A stretch of DNA of 53,562 nt from CBDFHV01 sp965247705 (GCA_965247705.1 CBDFHV010000066.1:1-53562), one strand, 5' to 3'; shown: positions 43,545 to 52,678, counted from the stretch's first letter. Notes: generated from the sequence alone by a model not told the origin. Program-made: numbers and translations.

Positions 43545-44149
43545 CAGATGCCCTTCCCCGGTTCCACCTTGTGCAGGCTTACCGAATCGGCACCCCGGCG
43601 CACTTGATCGCTAACCCGCTGCTTGCGCACATTGGGCCGCGTCCGGTGGGTCAGCACGATGGCGCCGATCATGGCGACCAGCAGCACCAACCCCGCCGCC
43701 TGGAACAGATAGACGTAATGGGTGTAGAGAAGCTGCCCCAGGGCCTGGGTGTTGGTGGCCGTGTCCGCCTGCTGCGCCGCGACGGCCTTCGCCGCCTCGG
43801 GCGAGAAGGTCCAGCCGCCCAGGACCAGCACCAGTTCCACCAGCAAAATCAAGCCGATCAACCCACCCACGGGCAGGTATTGAAGGAAACCCTGGCGCAG
43901 GGCGACAAAATTGACGTCGAGCATCATGACGACGAACATGAACATCACCGCGACCGCGCCCACGTAGACGACGACCAGGATCATCGCCAGGAACTCCGCC
44001 CCCATCAGCACGAAGAGGCCCGCTCCGTTGAAAAACGCGAGAATCAGGAACAGCACCGAATGCACGGGATTACGCGCCGAGATCACCATCACCGCGGAAG
44101 CCACGGCGATAAAGGCGAACAGGTAGAAGGCGAGCGCCTGAACGATCAC
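43544..44149 (-). CDS. nuoJ: NADH-quinone oxidoreductase subunit J
   Basis: Five-helix membrane subunit next to NuoK, 201 residues from the GTG at 44149 (VIVQALAFYLFAFIAVASAV). Conserved segments are NPVHSVLFLILAFFNGAGLF and VYVGAVAVMFMFVVMMLDV, the helix whose shape change is linked to quinone reduction. The GTG start is inferred from family length; a longer open frame to 44392 enters nuoI in another frame. Only a weak ribosome binding site (GGGAC) is seen. Confidence 0.94.
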   Translation of the reverse strand: MIVQALAFYLFAFIAVASAVMVISARNPVHSVLFLILAFFNGAGLFVLMGAEFLAMILVVVYVGAVAVMFMFVVMMLDVNFVALRQGFLQYLPVGGLIGLILLVELVLVLGGWTFSPEAAKAVAAQQADTATNTQALGQLLYTHYVYLFQAAGLVLLVAMIGAIVLTHRTRPNVRKQRVSDQVRRGADSVSLHKVEPGKGI

Positions 44150-44205
44150 CGGTCCCGAGTCCCTACTGCCGACATCCGTTATTCCCCCTCGACCCCGTTC
44201 CCGCC

Positions 44206-44694
44206 TTAGCGATACGGCGCGTCGGCCGCCAAGCGGTCGGCGATTTCCGTTTCCCAACGGTCTCCGTTGGCGAGAAGCTTGTCCTTGTCGTAGAGCAATT
44301 CTTCCCGGGTCTCGGTGGCGAACTCGAAGTTGGGCCCCTCGACGATGGCATCCACCGGACAGGACTCCTCGCAGAAGCCGCAGTAGATGCACTTCACCAT
44401 GTCGATGTCGTAGCGGGTGGTGCGCCGGCTGCCGTCTTCCCGCGGTTCGGCCTCGATGGTGATGGCCTGGGCCGGGCAGACCGCCTCGCAGAGCTTGCAG
44501 GCGATGCAGCGCTCTTCCCCATTGGGATAGCGGCGCAGCGCGTGCTCCCCCCGGAAGCGGGGACTGAGCGGCCCCTTTTCATAGGGGTAGTTGAGGGTCA
44601 CCTTCTGGCGGAACATGTAGCGCAGGGTCAGGCTCATCCCCTGAACGAGTTCCCACAGAAAGATCGTCCGCGCGGGTCTGTCGAGTACGCCCAT
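44206..44694 (-). CDS. nuoI: NADH-quinone oxidoreductase subunit I
   Basis: Peripheral-arm subunit carrying clusters N6a and N6b, 162 residues from the ATG at 44694. Two 4Fe-4S ferredoxin motifs: CIACKLCEAVCPAQAI and CIYCGFCEESCPVDAI. The N-terminal amphipathic helix (MSLTLRYMFRQKVTLNYPYE) anchors it to the membrane arm. Lies 17 bases after nuoH. Confidence 0.97.
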   Translation of the reverse strand: MGVLDRPARTIFLWELVQGMSLTLRYMFRQKVTLNYPYEKGPLSPRFRGEHALRRYPNGEERCIACKLCEAVCPAQAITIEAEPREDGSRRTTRYDIDMVKCIYCGFCEESCPVDAIVEGPNFEFATETREELLYDKDKLLANGDRWETEIADRLAADAPYR

Positions 44695-44711
44695 TTCTTC
44701 TCCCTTGCGAT

Positions 44712-45734
44712 CTATCCGTGGGCAGAAACTGGCGATAGATCGAAGGCCACCACCGCGCCGCCGACGATGGCGACGGCCGCCAACGAAAGGGGCAGGAACA
44801 CCTTCCACCCCAGGCGCATCAACTGGTCATAGCGATACCGCGGGAACGTGGCCCGAACCCACAGAAAAACGAATAGCACCGCCGCCACCTTGAGGGCAAA
44901 CCACACCGGCCCGGGCACCCAGGTGAACGGCGCGATGTCCATCGGCGGCAGCCAGCCGCCCAGAAACAGGATCGACGTCATGGCGGCCATGAGGATCATG
45001 TTCATGTACTCGCCGAGGAAAAAAAGGGCGAAGGGCATCGACGAATATTCCACGTTGAAGCCGGCCACCAGTTCCGCTTCCGCTTCCGGCAGGTCGAAGG
45101 GATGGCGGTTGGTTTCGGCGAGCGTGGATACGAAGAAGATCACCGCCATGGGAAACAGGGGAATGACGAACCAGACGGTGCGCTGGGCCTCGACAATCTT
45201 GGTTAAGTTCAGGGACCCGGCCAACAGCAGAACCGTGATGATGATGAATCCCATGGAGACTTCGTAGGACACCATCTGGGCGGCGGAGCGAAGGGCCCCC
45301 AGGAAGGCGTATTTGGAATTGCTCGCCCAGCCCGCCATGAGGACCCCGTAGACCCCCAGGGACGAAATGGCGAACAGGTACAGAATGCCGACGTTGATGT
45401 CGGCGAGCACCACGCCGGCGTCAAAGGGAATCACCGCCCAAGCGACCAGGGCGAGAATGAACGTCATGCAGGGCGCCAAGAGAAACACCACGACGTTGGC
45501 GCCCGTCGGCAACACGGTTTCCTTGACGAACAGCTTGAGACCGTCGGCGAAAGGCTGCAGCAGGCCAAAGGGCCCCACCACGTTGGGGCCGCGCCTGAGG
45601 TGCATGGCGCCGATGACCTTGCGCTCGGCATAGGTCAGGTAGGCCATGGCGACCATCAGCGGCACCACGATGGCGACGATCTTGATGACGATCCACAGCG
45701 TCGGCCACAGATATCCGGTCCACAGTTCAGCCAT
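44712..45734 (-). CDS. nuoH: NADH-quinone oxidoreductase subunit H
   Basis: Eight-helix membrane subunit forming much of the quinone entry site, 340 residues. Family signatures: MAYLTYAERKVIGAMHLRRG, GPFGLLQPFADGLKLFVKE, the acidic loop AETNRHPFDLPEAEAELVAG, and FNVEYSSMPFALFFLGEYMN. It overlaps the nuoG stop by 8 bases. Confidence 0.97.
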   Translation of the reverse strand: MAELWTGYLWPTLWIVIKIVAIVVPLMVAMAYLTYAERKVIGAMHLRRGPNVVGPFGLLQPFADGLKLFVKETVLPTGANVVVFLLAPCMTFILALVAWAVIPFDAGVVLADINVGILYLFAISSLGVYGVLMAGWASNSKYAFLGALRSAAQMVSYEVSMGFIIITVLLLAGSLNLTKIVEAQRTVWFVIPLFPMAVIFFVSTLAETNRHPFDLPEAEAELVAGFNVEYSSMPFALFFLGEYMNMILMAAMTSILFLGGWLPPMDIAPFTWVPGPVWFALKVAAVLFVFLWVRATFPRYRYDQLMRLGWKVFLPLSLAAVAIVGGAVVAFDLSPVSAHG

Positions 45735-47796
45735 CGGTGCCGGTCTTCCCCTTGGTTCCGGTAACGAAGGCCTCGGTGCAGGCGGCCATGGTGGCCGAAG
45801 CCCGACTGATGGGATCGGTCATGTAGAAGGTCTCGATCGGCGTGACGAACGGATCGCCGGTCACGTCGCCTTGCGTGCCGAAGGCGCCCCAAGGGGCCGC
45901 CGCGACGGCGTCGACCCGGCCGAAAAACCCGTTCGCGGCCTCCAGGCGTTGGCGCAGGGCGGCCAGGGAATCATAGGGCAACGTATGGCCGAGCGCGGGC
46001 GACAGCGCTCGCAGGATCGTCCAATCCTCCCGCGCCTCGCCAGGTGGAAAGATCGCCAGGCGGGCCCGCTGAACCCGGCCTTCGGTGTTGACGTAGGTGG
46101 CGTTCTTCTCGGTGAAGGCGGCGCCGGGCAGGATGACGTCCGCCCGATGGGCCCCGGCGTCCCCGTGATGGCCCTGATAGACTACGAAGGCATCGCCCAG
46201 GCGGGACATGTCGATCTCGTCGGCGCCCAGCAGGTAGACCACCTGCATGTCGCCCGCCGATGCCGCTTCGAGGATGCCGTTGGTGTCCCGTCCGCCGTCC
46301 CCGGGCACGAACCCCAGATCCAGGCCGCCGACACGGGCGGCGGCCGTATGCAGGACGTTGAAGCCGTTCCACGATCCGTCATCGACGATCATGCCTGTCG
46401 TTTCGACCACACGGCGGGCCAGCGCCAGGACCGCGGCCCCGTCGGGCCGCGCCAGCGCCCCCATGCCGACGATCAGCATCGGCCGTTCCGCGTCCTTCAA
46501 GCTGTTGGCGAAATCGTGCTTCCCGTCGGCGATGGCGGCCAGCAACCGGGGATCGTTGCCCAGGGCCTGGTAACCGTACGTGAGATCCGTTTCCGGCCCG
46601 ACGGCGGCGATGGGAAAGTCGCCGCGAAGGTAGCGTTTTCGGATACGGGCATTGAGGACGGCGGCTTCCCAGCGGGGATTGGTGCCGATCAGCAGCAGCG
46701 CGTCCGCGTCCTCGATGCCGGCAATTGTGCTGTTGAACAGATAACCGGCCCGGCACGACGGATCGATGCGGGCGCCGTCCTGCCGGCAATCCCGGTGCGG
46801 GCTGCCGATGGCGTCCATCAGGTCCTTCAGTGCCATCATGGACTCGGCGCAGGCCTGATCGCCGGCGACGGCCGCGATCCGATCGCCGGGGATGCCCTTC
46901 AGGCGTTCGGCGATGGCGGCGAAGGCTTCCTCCCAGGTGACCGGCTTCAAGCTTCCGTCGCGGCGCACGTAGGGCTGGTCCAGCCGCTGGCGCTTCAGGC
47001 CGTCGCAGGCGTAGCGGGTCTTGTCGGAGATCCATTCCTCGTTGACGTCCTCGTGCAGCCGAGGCAACACGCGGAGCACTTCGGGGCCGCGCGCATCCAC
47101 CCGGATGTTGCTGCCCACGGCGTCCATGACGTCGACCGACTCCGTCTTCTTGAGTTCCCAGGAGCGGGCGTTGAAGGCATAGGGGCGGGACGTCAGCGCG
47201 CCCACCGGGCACAGGTCGATCACGTTGGCCGACAGCTCGGAGGCCAGGGCCTGCTCCATATAGGTGGTAATTTCCATGTGTTCGCTGCGGCCCGTGGCGC
47301 CCAGTTCGGGCACCCCGGCCACCTCGGTGGCGAAGCGAATGCAGCGGGTGCAGTGGACGCAGCGGGTCATGATGGTTTTGACCAGCGGACCCATGTATTT
47401 ATCGGTCACCGCCCGTTTGTTCTCGCGATAGCGGCTGTGATCCAGGCCGTACGCCATGGCCTGATCCTGAAGGTCGCACTCGCCGCCCTGGTCGCAGATG
47501 GGGCAGTCGAGGGGATGGTTGATGAGCAGGAACTCCATCACCCCCTTGCGCATCTTTTCCACCTCGGGGGTGTTGGTCCAAACCTTCATGCCGTCACCGG
47601 CCGGCTGGGCGCATGAGGCTACGGGCTTTGGCGAATTCTCCAACTGCACCAAGCACATGCGGCAGTTGCCGGCGATGGACAGGCGCTCGTGGTAGCAGAA
47701 GCGAGGGATCTCCACGCCCGCCAGATCGCAGACCTGAATCAGGGACAAGCCCGGTTCGAACTTAACGTCGGTCCCGTTGATGGTCAGCGTCGGCAT
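45727..47796 (-). CDS. nuoG: NADH-quinone oxidoreductase subunit G
   Basis: Largest peripheral subunit, 689 residues, holding N1b, N4 and N5. The 2Fe-2S ligands are Cys34, Cys45, Cys48 and Cys62 (PRFCYHERLSIAGNCRMCLV). The His94-x3-Cys98-x2-Cys101-x5-Cys107 motif (HPLDCPICDQGGEC) and a further cluster, RCVHCTRCIRF, follow. The C-terminal two thirds are a molybdopterin-oxidoreductase-like domain without cofactor. The additional N7 cysteine set of some bacteria was not seen. nuoF precedes it by 8 bases. Confidence 0.97.
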   Translation of the reverse strand: MPTLTINGTDVKFEPGLSLIQVCDLAGVEIPRFCYHERLSIAGNCRMCLVQLENSPKPVASCAQPAGDGMKVWTNTPEVEKMRKGVMEFLLINHPLDCPICDQGGECDLQDQAMAYGLDHSRYRENKRAVTDKYMGPLVKTIMTRCVHCTRCIRFATEVAGVPELGATGRSEHMEITTYMEQALASELSANVIDLCPVGALTSRPYAFNARSWELKKTESVDVMDAVGSNIRVDARGPEVLRVLPRLHEDVNEEWISDKTRYACDGLKRQRLDQPYVRRDGSLKPVTWEEAFAAIAERLKGIPGDRIAAVAGDQACAESMMALKDLMDAIGSPHRDCRQDGARIDPSCRAGYLFNSTIAGIEDADALLLIGTNPRWEAAVLNARIRKRYLRGDFPIAAVGPETDLTYGYQALGNDPRLLAAIADGKHDFANSLKDAERPMLIVGMGALARPDGAAVLALARRVVETTGMIVDDGSWNGFNVLHTAAARVGGLDLGFVPGDGGRDTNGILEAASAGDMQVVYLLGADEIDMSRLGDAFVVYQGHHGDAGAHRADVILPGAAFTEKNATYVNTEGRVQRARLAIFPPGEAREDWTILRALSPALGHTLPYDSLAALRQRLEAANGFFGRVDAVAAAPWGAFGTQGDVTGDPFVTPIETFYMTDPISRASATMAACTEAFVTGTKGKTGTDG

Positions 47797-47804
47797 GGCA
47801 CCCC

Positions 47805-49094
47805 TCAGGCGGCTCGCGGTTGTTGGCCGTTTCGGTTGGCCGCGATTCGTTGCTCGATATCATCTCGGAAATGACGCAAAAGCCCTTGGATTGGCCACGC
47901 CGCCGCGTCGCCGTGGGCGCAGATGGTATGGCCCTCCACCTGGCGGGAAACCTCCTCCAGAAGATCGAGCTCTTCCCGGCTGGCGTCGCCGGTGACCAGC
48001 CGCTTCATCATGCGCCACATCCAGCCGGTGCCTTCGCGGCAAGGCGTGCACTGACCGCAACTCTCGTGCATATAGAAGTAGGACAATCGGGTGATCGCGC
48101 GGACCACGTCCGTGGACTGGTCCATCACCATCACCGCCGCCGTCCCCAGCCCCGACTGCACCTCACGTAACGAATCGAAGTCCATCAGCACGGTTTCGCA
48201 GATCGAGCGTGGAAGGATCGGCACCGAGGCGCCGCCGGGAATGATGGCTTTCAAGTTGTCCCAGCCGCCACGGACGCCGCCCGCATGCTTGTCGATAAGC
48301 TCCCTGAGGGGAATGCTCATCTCCTCTTCGACGGTGCAGGGGTTGTTCACGTGACCGGAGATGTTGAACAGTTTGGTGCCCGTATTCTTTGGCCGTCCCA
48401 GACCCGCGAACCACGCGCCGCCGCGGTGCAGAATCGCCGGAACCACGGCGATGGATTCGACGTTGTTCACCGTCGTCGGGCAGCCCCACAGGCCGGCGTT
48501 GGCAGGAAACGGCGGCTTCAGCCGGGGCTGGCCCTTTTTGCCTTCGAGGCTTTCCAGCAGCCCGGTCTCCTCGCCGCAGATATAGGCGCCGGCGCCACGG
48601 TGGACGTAGAGGTCGAAGTCCCAGCCCGAGCCGGCGGCGTTCTGTCCCAGCAGTCCGGCGTCGTAGGCCTCGTCGATGGCCCGTTGCAGGGCCTCGGTCT
48701 CGCGATAGAACTCGCCGCGCACATAGATGTAGGCGGCATTGGCGCCCATGGCGAAGGAGGCGATCAGGCAGCCCTCGATCAGCTTGTGGGGCTCGTGACG
48801 CATGATTTCCCGGTCTTTGCAGGTACCGGGCTCGCCCTCGTCCGCATTGACGACCAGGTAGTGGGGACGGTCCCCCACCTCCTTGGGCATGAAGGACCAC
48901 TTCAGCCCCGCCGGGAATCCGGCGCCGCCCCGCCCGCGCAGGCCGGATTCCTTCACTTCCTCGATGATCTTGTCGCGACCCAGGGTGATAAGCGCCTTGG
49001 TATCGTCCCAGTCGCCGCGCTGCCTGGCGCCGGCCAGGGACATTTCGCCGAAGCCGTAGATGTTGGTGAAGATGCGGTCGGCGTCCTTGAGCAT
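47805..49094 (-). CDS. nuoF: NADH-quinone oxidoreductase subunit F
   Basis: NADH- and FMN-binding subunit with cluster N3, 429 residues from the ATG at 49094. NADH/FMN region: SGLRGRGGAGFPAGLKWSFM and YLVVNADEGEPGTCKDREIM. The 4Fe-4S motif is ESCGQCTPCREGTGWMWRM, with the fourth Cys in GHTICAHGDAAAWP. The start shares one base with the nuoE stop. Confidence 0.97.
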   Translation of the reverse strand: MLKDADRIFTNIYGFGEMSLAGARQRGDWDDTKALITLGRDKIIEEVKESGLRGRGGAGFPAGLKWSFMPKEVGDRPHYLVVNADEGEPGTCKDREIMRHEPHKLIEGCLIASFAMGANAAYIYVRGEFYRETEALQRAIDEAYDAGLLGQNAAGSGWDFDLYVHRGAGAYICGEETGLLESLEGKKGQPRLKPPFPANAGLWGCPTTVNNVESIAVVPAILHRGGAWFAGLGRPKNTGTKLFNISGHVNNPCTVEEEMSIPLRELIDKHAGGVRGGWDNLKAIIPGGASVPILPRSICETVLMDFDSLREVQSGLGTAAVMVMDQSTDVVRAITRLSYFYMHESCGQCTPCREGTGWMWRMMKRLVTGDASREELDLLEEVSRQVEGHTICAHGDAAAWPIQGLLRHFRDDIEQRIAANRNGQQPRAA

Positions 49095-49714
49095 CAGTCG
49101 TCCCCTGCCCCTTCGCGCCCCATGCCCTCGTGCCACGGCATGGCGGTCAGGCTGGTCAGGCCCCCGTCGGGTTCGCAACACTTGCGCCCGCTCTGGGGGC
49201 CGGGCTTCGGCGTTTCTCCCGTGCGCACGTCGTCGAGGATTTTCCGCGTCCGGTCGGGATCCAGATCCTCGTAGTAATCGTCGTCGATCTGCACCATGGG
49301 CGCGTTGGCGCAGGCTCCCAGGCATTCGACCTCGCTCAAGGTGAACAGGCCATCGCGACTGGTCTCGCCGAAATCGACGCCCAGGGATTCGCGGCAAGCC
49401 TGGACGATGTCGTCCGAACCCCGCAGCCAACAAGGCAGATTGGTGCACACCTGAACGTGGTGGCGACCCATCGGACGAAGATTGTACATGGTGTAGAAAG
49501 TCGCCACCTCGTAGACCCGAATGACGGGCATGGACAGAAAGTCGGCCACGTACTCGATGGCGGCACGGGACAGCCAGCCGCTGTTCTGGCGTTGCGCGAT
49601 GTCCAGCAGCGCCATCACGGCGCTCGCCCGGCGCACTTCGGGATACTTGGCGAACTCCCGCTCCGCCAGGGCCATGGACTCGGGGGAGAAGACGAAGCCG
49701 TCGGCGGCGCTCAT
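49094..49714 (-). CDS. nuoE: NADH-quinone oxidoreductase subunit E
   Basis: Thioredoxin-like 2Fe-2S subunit (cluster N1a), 206 residues from the ATG at 49714. The ligands are Cys90 and Cys95 (VQVCTNLPCWLRG) and Cys131 and Cys135 (VECLGACANAPMVQIDDDYY). The N-terminal helix bundle has ASAVMALLDIAQRQNSGWLS. A Gly/Pro-rich tail of about 45 residues with an adjacent Cys-Cys pair follows the fold, common in alphaproteobacterial NuoE. Overlaps nuoD by 4 bases. Confidence 0.96.
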   Translation of the reverse strand: MSAADGFVFSPESMALAEREFAKYPEVRRASAVMALLDIAQRQNSGWLSRAAIEYVADFLSMPVIRVYEVATFYTMYNLRPMGRHHVQVCTNLPCWLRGSDDIVQACRESLGVDFGETSRDGLFTLSEVECLGACANAPMVQIDDDYYEDLDPDRTRKILDDVRTGETPKPGPQSGRKCCEPDGGLTSLTAMPWHEGMGREGAGDD

Positions 49715-50889
49715 CGATCGATCTCCCCGAACACGATATCGAACGAACCGATGTTGGCCACCACGTCGGCCAGCATGTGGCCCCTGGACGCCATGTCCAG
49801 CCCCTGCAGATAAGCAAAGCCGGGCGCGCGAATCTTGCACCGATAGGGACGATTGGTCCCGTCGGACACAAGATAGACGCCGAACTCGCCCTTGGGCGCC
49901 TCTACCGCCGTATAGGTTTCGCCCGCGGGCACATGGTAGCCTTCCGTGTAGAGCTTGAAGTGGTGGATCAGCGCTTCCATGGAGTGCTTCATCTCGGCCC
50001 GCGCCGGTGGTGCCACCTTGCCGTCCGTCGTCTTGACCGGCCCTTGCGGCATTCCTTCCAGGCATTGCTCCATGATCCGCAAGCTCTGGCGCATTTCGTA
50101 CACCCGGATGAGATAGCGATCGTAGCAGTCCCCATGCTTGCCCACGGGGATGTCGAAATCGAACTTCTCGTAACCGTCGTAGGGCTGCGCCTTGCGCAGG
50201 TCCCAGGCCACCCCCGATGCGCGCAGGTTGGCGCCGGTAAATCCCCAGTCCATGCACTGCTCGGCCGTGAGCACGCCGATATCGACGGTACGCTGCTTGA
50301 AGATGCGGTTGTCGGTGAGCAGGGTTTCCAGGTCGTCGATGAGTTGGGGAAATTCCGCCACCCACGCGCCGATGTCGTCGAGGAGCGCCTGGGGCACGTC
50401 CCGGGCCACGCCGCCGGGACGGAAATAACCCATATGCAAACGGGCGCCGCTGGCCCGCTCGCAAAACTCCATCAGGCGCTCGCGGTGCTCGAAGGCCCAC
50501 AGCATCGGAGTCATCGCGCCAACGTCCATGGCGAAGGTGGTGAGGTTGAGCAAGTGATTCAAAAACCGCCCGATCTCGGCATAGAGCACCCGCAGGGCCT
50601 GTCCGCGCGGCGGTACTTCGATCCCCAGCAGCTTTTCCGTGGCCAGGGCGAACGCATGTTCCTGGTTCTGGGGCGCGACATAGTCCAGGCGATCGAAGTA
50701 GGGGACGGCCTGCAGATAGGTCTTGTACTCGATGAGCTTTTCCGTACCCCGGTGGAGAAGCCCGATGTGCGGATCGGCGCGCTCGATGACCTCGCCATCC
50801 ATTTCCAGGACGAGGCGCAAGACGCCATGGGCCGCCGGGTGCTGGGGCCCAAAGTTTATGGAGTAGTTCTTGATTTGGGTTTCAACCAT
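49711..50889 (-). CDS. nuoD: NADH-quinone oxidoreductase subunit D
   Basis: 49-kDa type subunit lining the quinone site, 392 residues from the ATG at 50889. The quinone-site loop INFGPQHPAAHGVLRLVLEM contains the conserved His pair; RGTEKLIEYKTYLQAVPYFD and the C-terminal MLADVVANIGSFDIVFGEID are typical. nuoC and nuoD are separate genes here, not fused. The start shares one base with the nuoC stop. Confidence 0.97.
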   Translation of the reverse strand: MVETQIKNYSINFGPQHPAAHGVLRLVLEMDGEVIERADPHIGLLHRGTEKLIEYKTYLQAVPYFDRLDYVAPQNQEHAFALATEKLLGIEVPPRGQALRVLYAEIGRFLNHLLNLTTFAMDVGAMTPMLWAFEHRERLMEFCERASGARLHMGYFRPGGVARDVPQALLDDIGAWVAEFPQLIDDLETLLTDNRIFKQRTVDIGVLTAEQCMDWGFTGANLRASGVAWDLRKAQPYDGYEKFDFDIPVGKHGDCYDRYLIRVYEMRQSLRIMEQCLEGMPQGPVKTTDGKVAPPARAEMKHSMEALIHHFKLYTEGYHVPAGETYTAVEAPKGEFGVYLVSDGTNRPYRCKIRAPGFAYLQGLDMASRGHMLADVVANIGSFDIVFGEIDR

Positions 50890-51506
50890 CAGGCGCCATC
50901 GTCCCCGGATTCGGCCTTCTCGTCGCCGGGAAGCTGAAGAGCCGTCCCCTCCCAGGGGCTGAGGAAATCGAAGGTCCGGAACTCCTGGGTGAGTTTCACG
51001 GGCTCGTAGACCACCCGTTTCTGCTCGTCGTCGTAGCGCACTTCCACGTAGCCCGTGAGGGGGAAGTCCTTGCGCAAGGGATGCCCTTCGAATCCGTAGT
51101 CGGTCAGGATGCGCCGCAGGTCCGGATGTTCGGCGAAGGGAATGCCGTACAGGTCCCAAGCCTCCCGCTCCCACCAGTTGGCGCTGCTGAAGACGCCGGT
51201 AACGGTGGGTACCGGTTCGTCCTCGGCCACCGTCACCTTGACCCGCACGCGATTGTTTTGGGTCAGGCTGAGGAGGTTGTAGACCACTTCAAACCGCTTC
51301 TCGCGGTCCGGGTAGTCGACGCCGCACAGGTCGACCAACTGCTTGAATTGGGTGTTGATGTCATCGCGCAGGAACGCCAACACCTTCACGATGTCCTCCG
51401 CGCGGGCGGCGATCACCAGTTCGTCGTGGATCAGCATGGACCCGGTGACAGCGCCGGGTAGGGAATCGGCGATGTACTCACCCAGGTCTCGAAGCGCGAG
51501 ATCCAT
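50889..51506 (-). CDS. nuoC: NADH-quinone oxidoreductase subunit C
   Basis: 30-kDa type subunit of the peripheral arm, 205 residues. Signature: EREAWDLYGIPFAEHPDLRR followed by ILTDYGFEGHPLRKDFPLTG, and VCGVDYPDREKRFEVVYNLL. The ATG lies 2 bases from the edge of a 99-bp MITE, so everything upstream of position -2 is element sequence; the nearest purine-rich pieces are CTAGG directly at the start and CAGGAACC about 25 bases away, and no normally spaced ribosome binding site is present. Translation may therefore be weak or depend on the element. Confidence 0.96.
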   Translation of the reverse strand: MDLALRDLGEYIADSLPGAVTGSMLIHDELVIAARAEDIVKVLAFLRDDINTQFKQLVDLCGVDYPDREKRFEVVYNLLSLTQNNRVRVKVTVAEDEPVPTVTGVFSSANWWEREAWDLYGIPFAEHPDLRRILTDYGFEGHPLRKDFPLTGYVEVRYDDEQKRVVYEPVKLTQEFRTFDFLSPWEGTALQLPGDEKAESGDDGA

Positions 51507-51507
51507 C

Positions 51508-51606
51508 CTAGTGTTGCGATTCTAACATTTGGTTCCTGAGCCCGGGGGTGAAGGTCGCAGTTTGCGTAGATTTAATGGAAACGAAATGTCTCGATCGGAA
51601 CACTAG
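51508..51606 (-). mobile_element. 99-bp MITE, copy 2, inside the nuo operon
   Basis: Reverse-complement twin of 32423-32521 (98/99 identical), bounded by CTAG on both sides. It fills most of the 131-bp nuoB-nuoC gap, while other nuo junctions overlap or are at most a few tens of bases. Without the element and one CTAG the gap would be 36 bases. It has no coding capacity. Confidence 0.92.
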
Positions 51607-51637
51607 TCCCTTGATGACCGACGCAGCGTTCCGTGGA

Positions 51638-52183
51638 TTAACGCCACAGGGTGCCTGTTCGCCGGATCTTCTTTTGTAGCTGGAGGATTCCGTAAAGCAG
51701 AGCTTCCGCGGTCGGCGGACAACCGGGAACGTAGATGTCCACCGGCACCACCCGATCGCAGCCGCGCACCACGGAGTAGGAGTAGTGATAGTAGCCGCCA
51801 CCGTTCGCGCACGACCCCATGGAGATGACGTAGCGGGGCTCCGCCATCTGGTCGTAAACCTTGCGGAAAGCAGGCGCCATCTTGTTGGTGAGCGTTCCAG
51901 CGACGATGATGACGTCCGACTGCCGGGGACTGGCGCGGGGCACCACGCCAAAGCGGTCCAGGTCGTAGCGGCTGACGTAGCTGTGCATCATCTCGACCGC
52001 GCAGCAAGCCAAGCCGAACGTCATCGGCCATAGAGACCCGCAGCGCGCCCAATTCACCAGCTTGTCAAGATGGGCGACGACGAATCCCTTCTGCTGGATC
52101 TCTTGGGTGACCCGGTCGAGCAAGGCATCCTGGTCGGGACCGGGCGCCAGGGGCTGGGAACCGCGTGCGACGGTTTCCGACAT
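51638..52183 (-). CDS. nuoB: NADH-quinone oxidoreductase subunit B
   Basis: Carries the terminal cluster N2 next to the quinone site, 181 residues from the ATG at 52183. The ligands are the adjacent Cys60-Cys61 (MTFGLACCAVEMMH), Cys125 (SMGSCANGGGYYHYSYSVVR) and Cys155 (VDIYVPGCPPTAEALLYGIL). The start shares one base with the nuoA stop; an extended start upstream would enter nuoA. The MITE begins 32 bases after the stop. Confidence 0.97.
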   Translation of the reverse strand: MSETVARGSQPLAPGPDQDALLDRVTQEIQQKGFVVAHLDKLVNWARCGSLWPMTFGLACCAVEMMHSYVSRYDLDRFGVVPRASPRQSDVIIVAGTLTNKMAPAFRKVYDQMAEPRYVISMGSCANGGGYYHYSYSVVRGCDRVVPVDIYVPGCPPTAEALLYGILQLQKKIRRTGTLWR

Positions 52184-52548
52184 CACTCCCACTCCAAGGC
52201 TCCCTTCTTCCACTCATAAATAAACCCGACCGTCAGCACGGCAAGGAATATCATCATCGACCAGAACCCGAAAACGCCGATTTCTCCCAGGGTTACGGCC
52301 CAGGGAAACAGAAAGGCCACTTCCAGGTCAAAGACGATGAACAGGATGGCGACGAGATAGAATCGAACGTCAAACTTGTGGCGGGCATCCTCGAACGGCT
52401 CGAAACCACACTCGTAGGCCGAGTTCTTTTCCAGGTCCGGATGCTGCCGGGCGACGATCCAAGAGCCGACCACGGCGATGCCGGCGATCGCGATAGCGAT
52501 GCCGAGGAAGATGAGGATCGGCAGATACTCGAGCAGCAGGGCGTCCAT
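52183..52548 (-). CDS. nuoA: NADH-quinone oxidoreductase subunit A
   Basis: Three-helix membrane subunit, 121 residues from the ATG at 52548, with AAGGA eight bases upstream. Conserved loop: KNSAYECGFEPFEDARHKFD followed by VRFYLVAILFIVFDLEVAFL. First gene of the complex I operon; no convincing promoter could be picked in the 140 bases before it, where a 7-bp-stem hairpin (52657-52678) follows tRNA-Asp. Confidence 0.96.
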   Translation of the reverse strand: MDALLLEYLPILIFLGIAIAIAGIAVVGSWIVARQHPDLEKNSAYECGFEPFEDARHKFDVRFYLVAILFIVFDLEVAFLFPWAVTLGEIGVFGFWSMMIFLAVLTVGFIYEWKKGALEWE

Positions 52549-52656
52549 ACCGCAATCCTTCGGCCGCTGTGCTTCGGAGGACAACGAACCCCCTCTGAAG
52601 CCCTAGGAACGTCGCGCGGCCCTCATGGCGGGCAAGCACCCAACCGAGACGCCCGC

Positions 52657-52678
52657 TCCGAAGACGAACACCTTCGGA
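52657..52678 (-). terminator. Hairpin just downstream of tRNA-Asp
   Basis: 7-bp stem tccgaag / cttcgga with an 8-base loop, 11 bases after the tRNA 3' end. No T-run follows; it may aid 3' processing or partial termination before nuoA. Confidence 0.4.

Noticed and set aside
45646..47616. 656-codon frame opposite nuoG and the end of nuoH
   Set aside because: Antisense shadow; nuoG with all cluster ligands is intact on the other strand.
52549..52656. nuoA promoter
   Set aside because: TTGCCC with a distant A/T-poor hexamer could be forced, but nothing near consensus; not reported as a feature.
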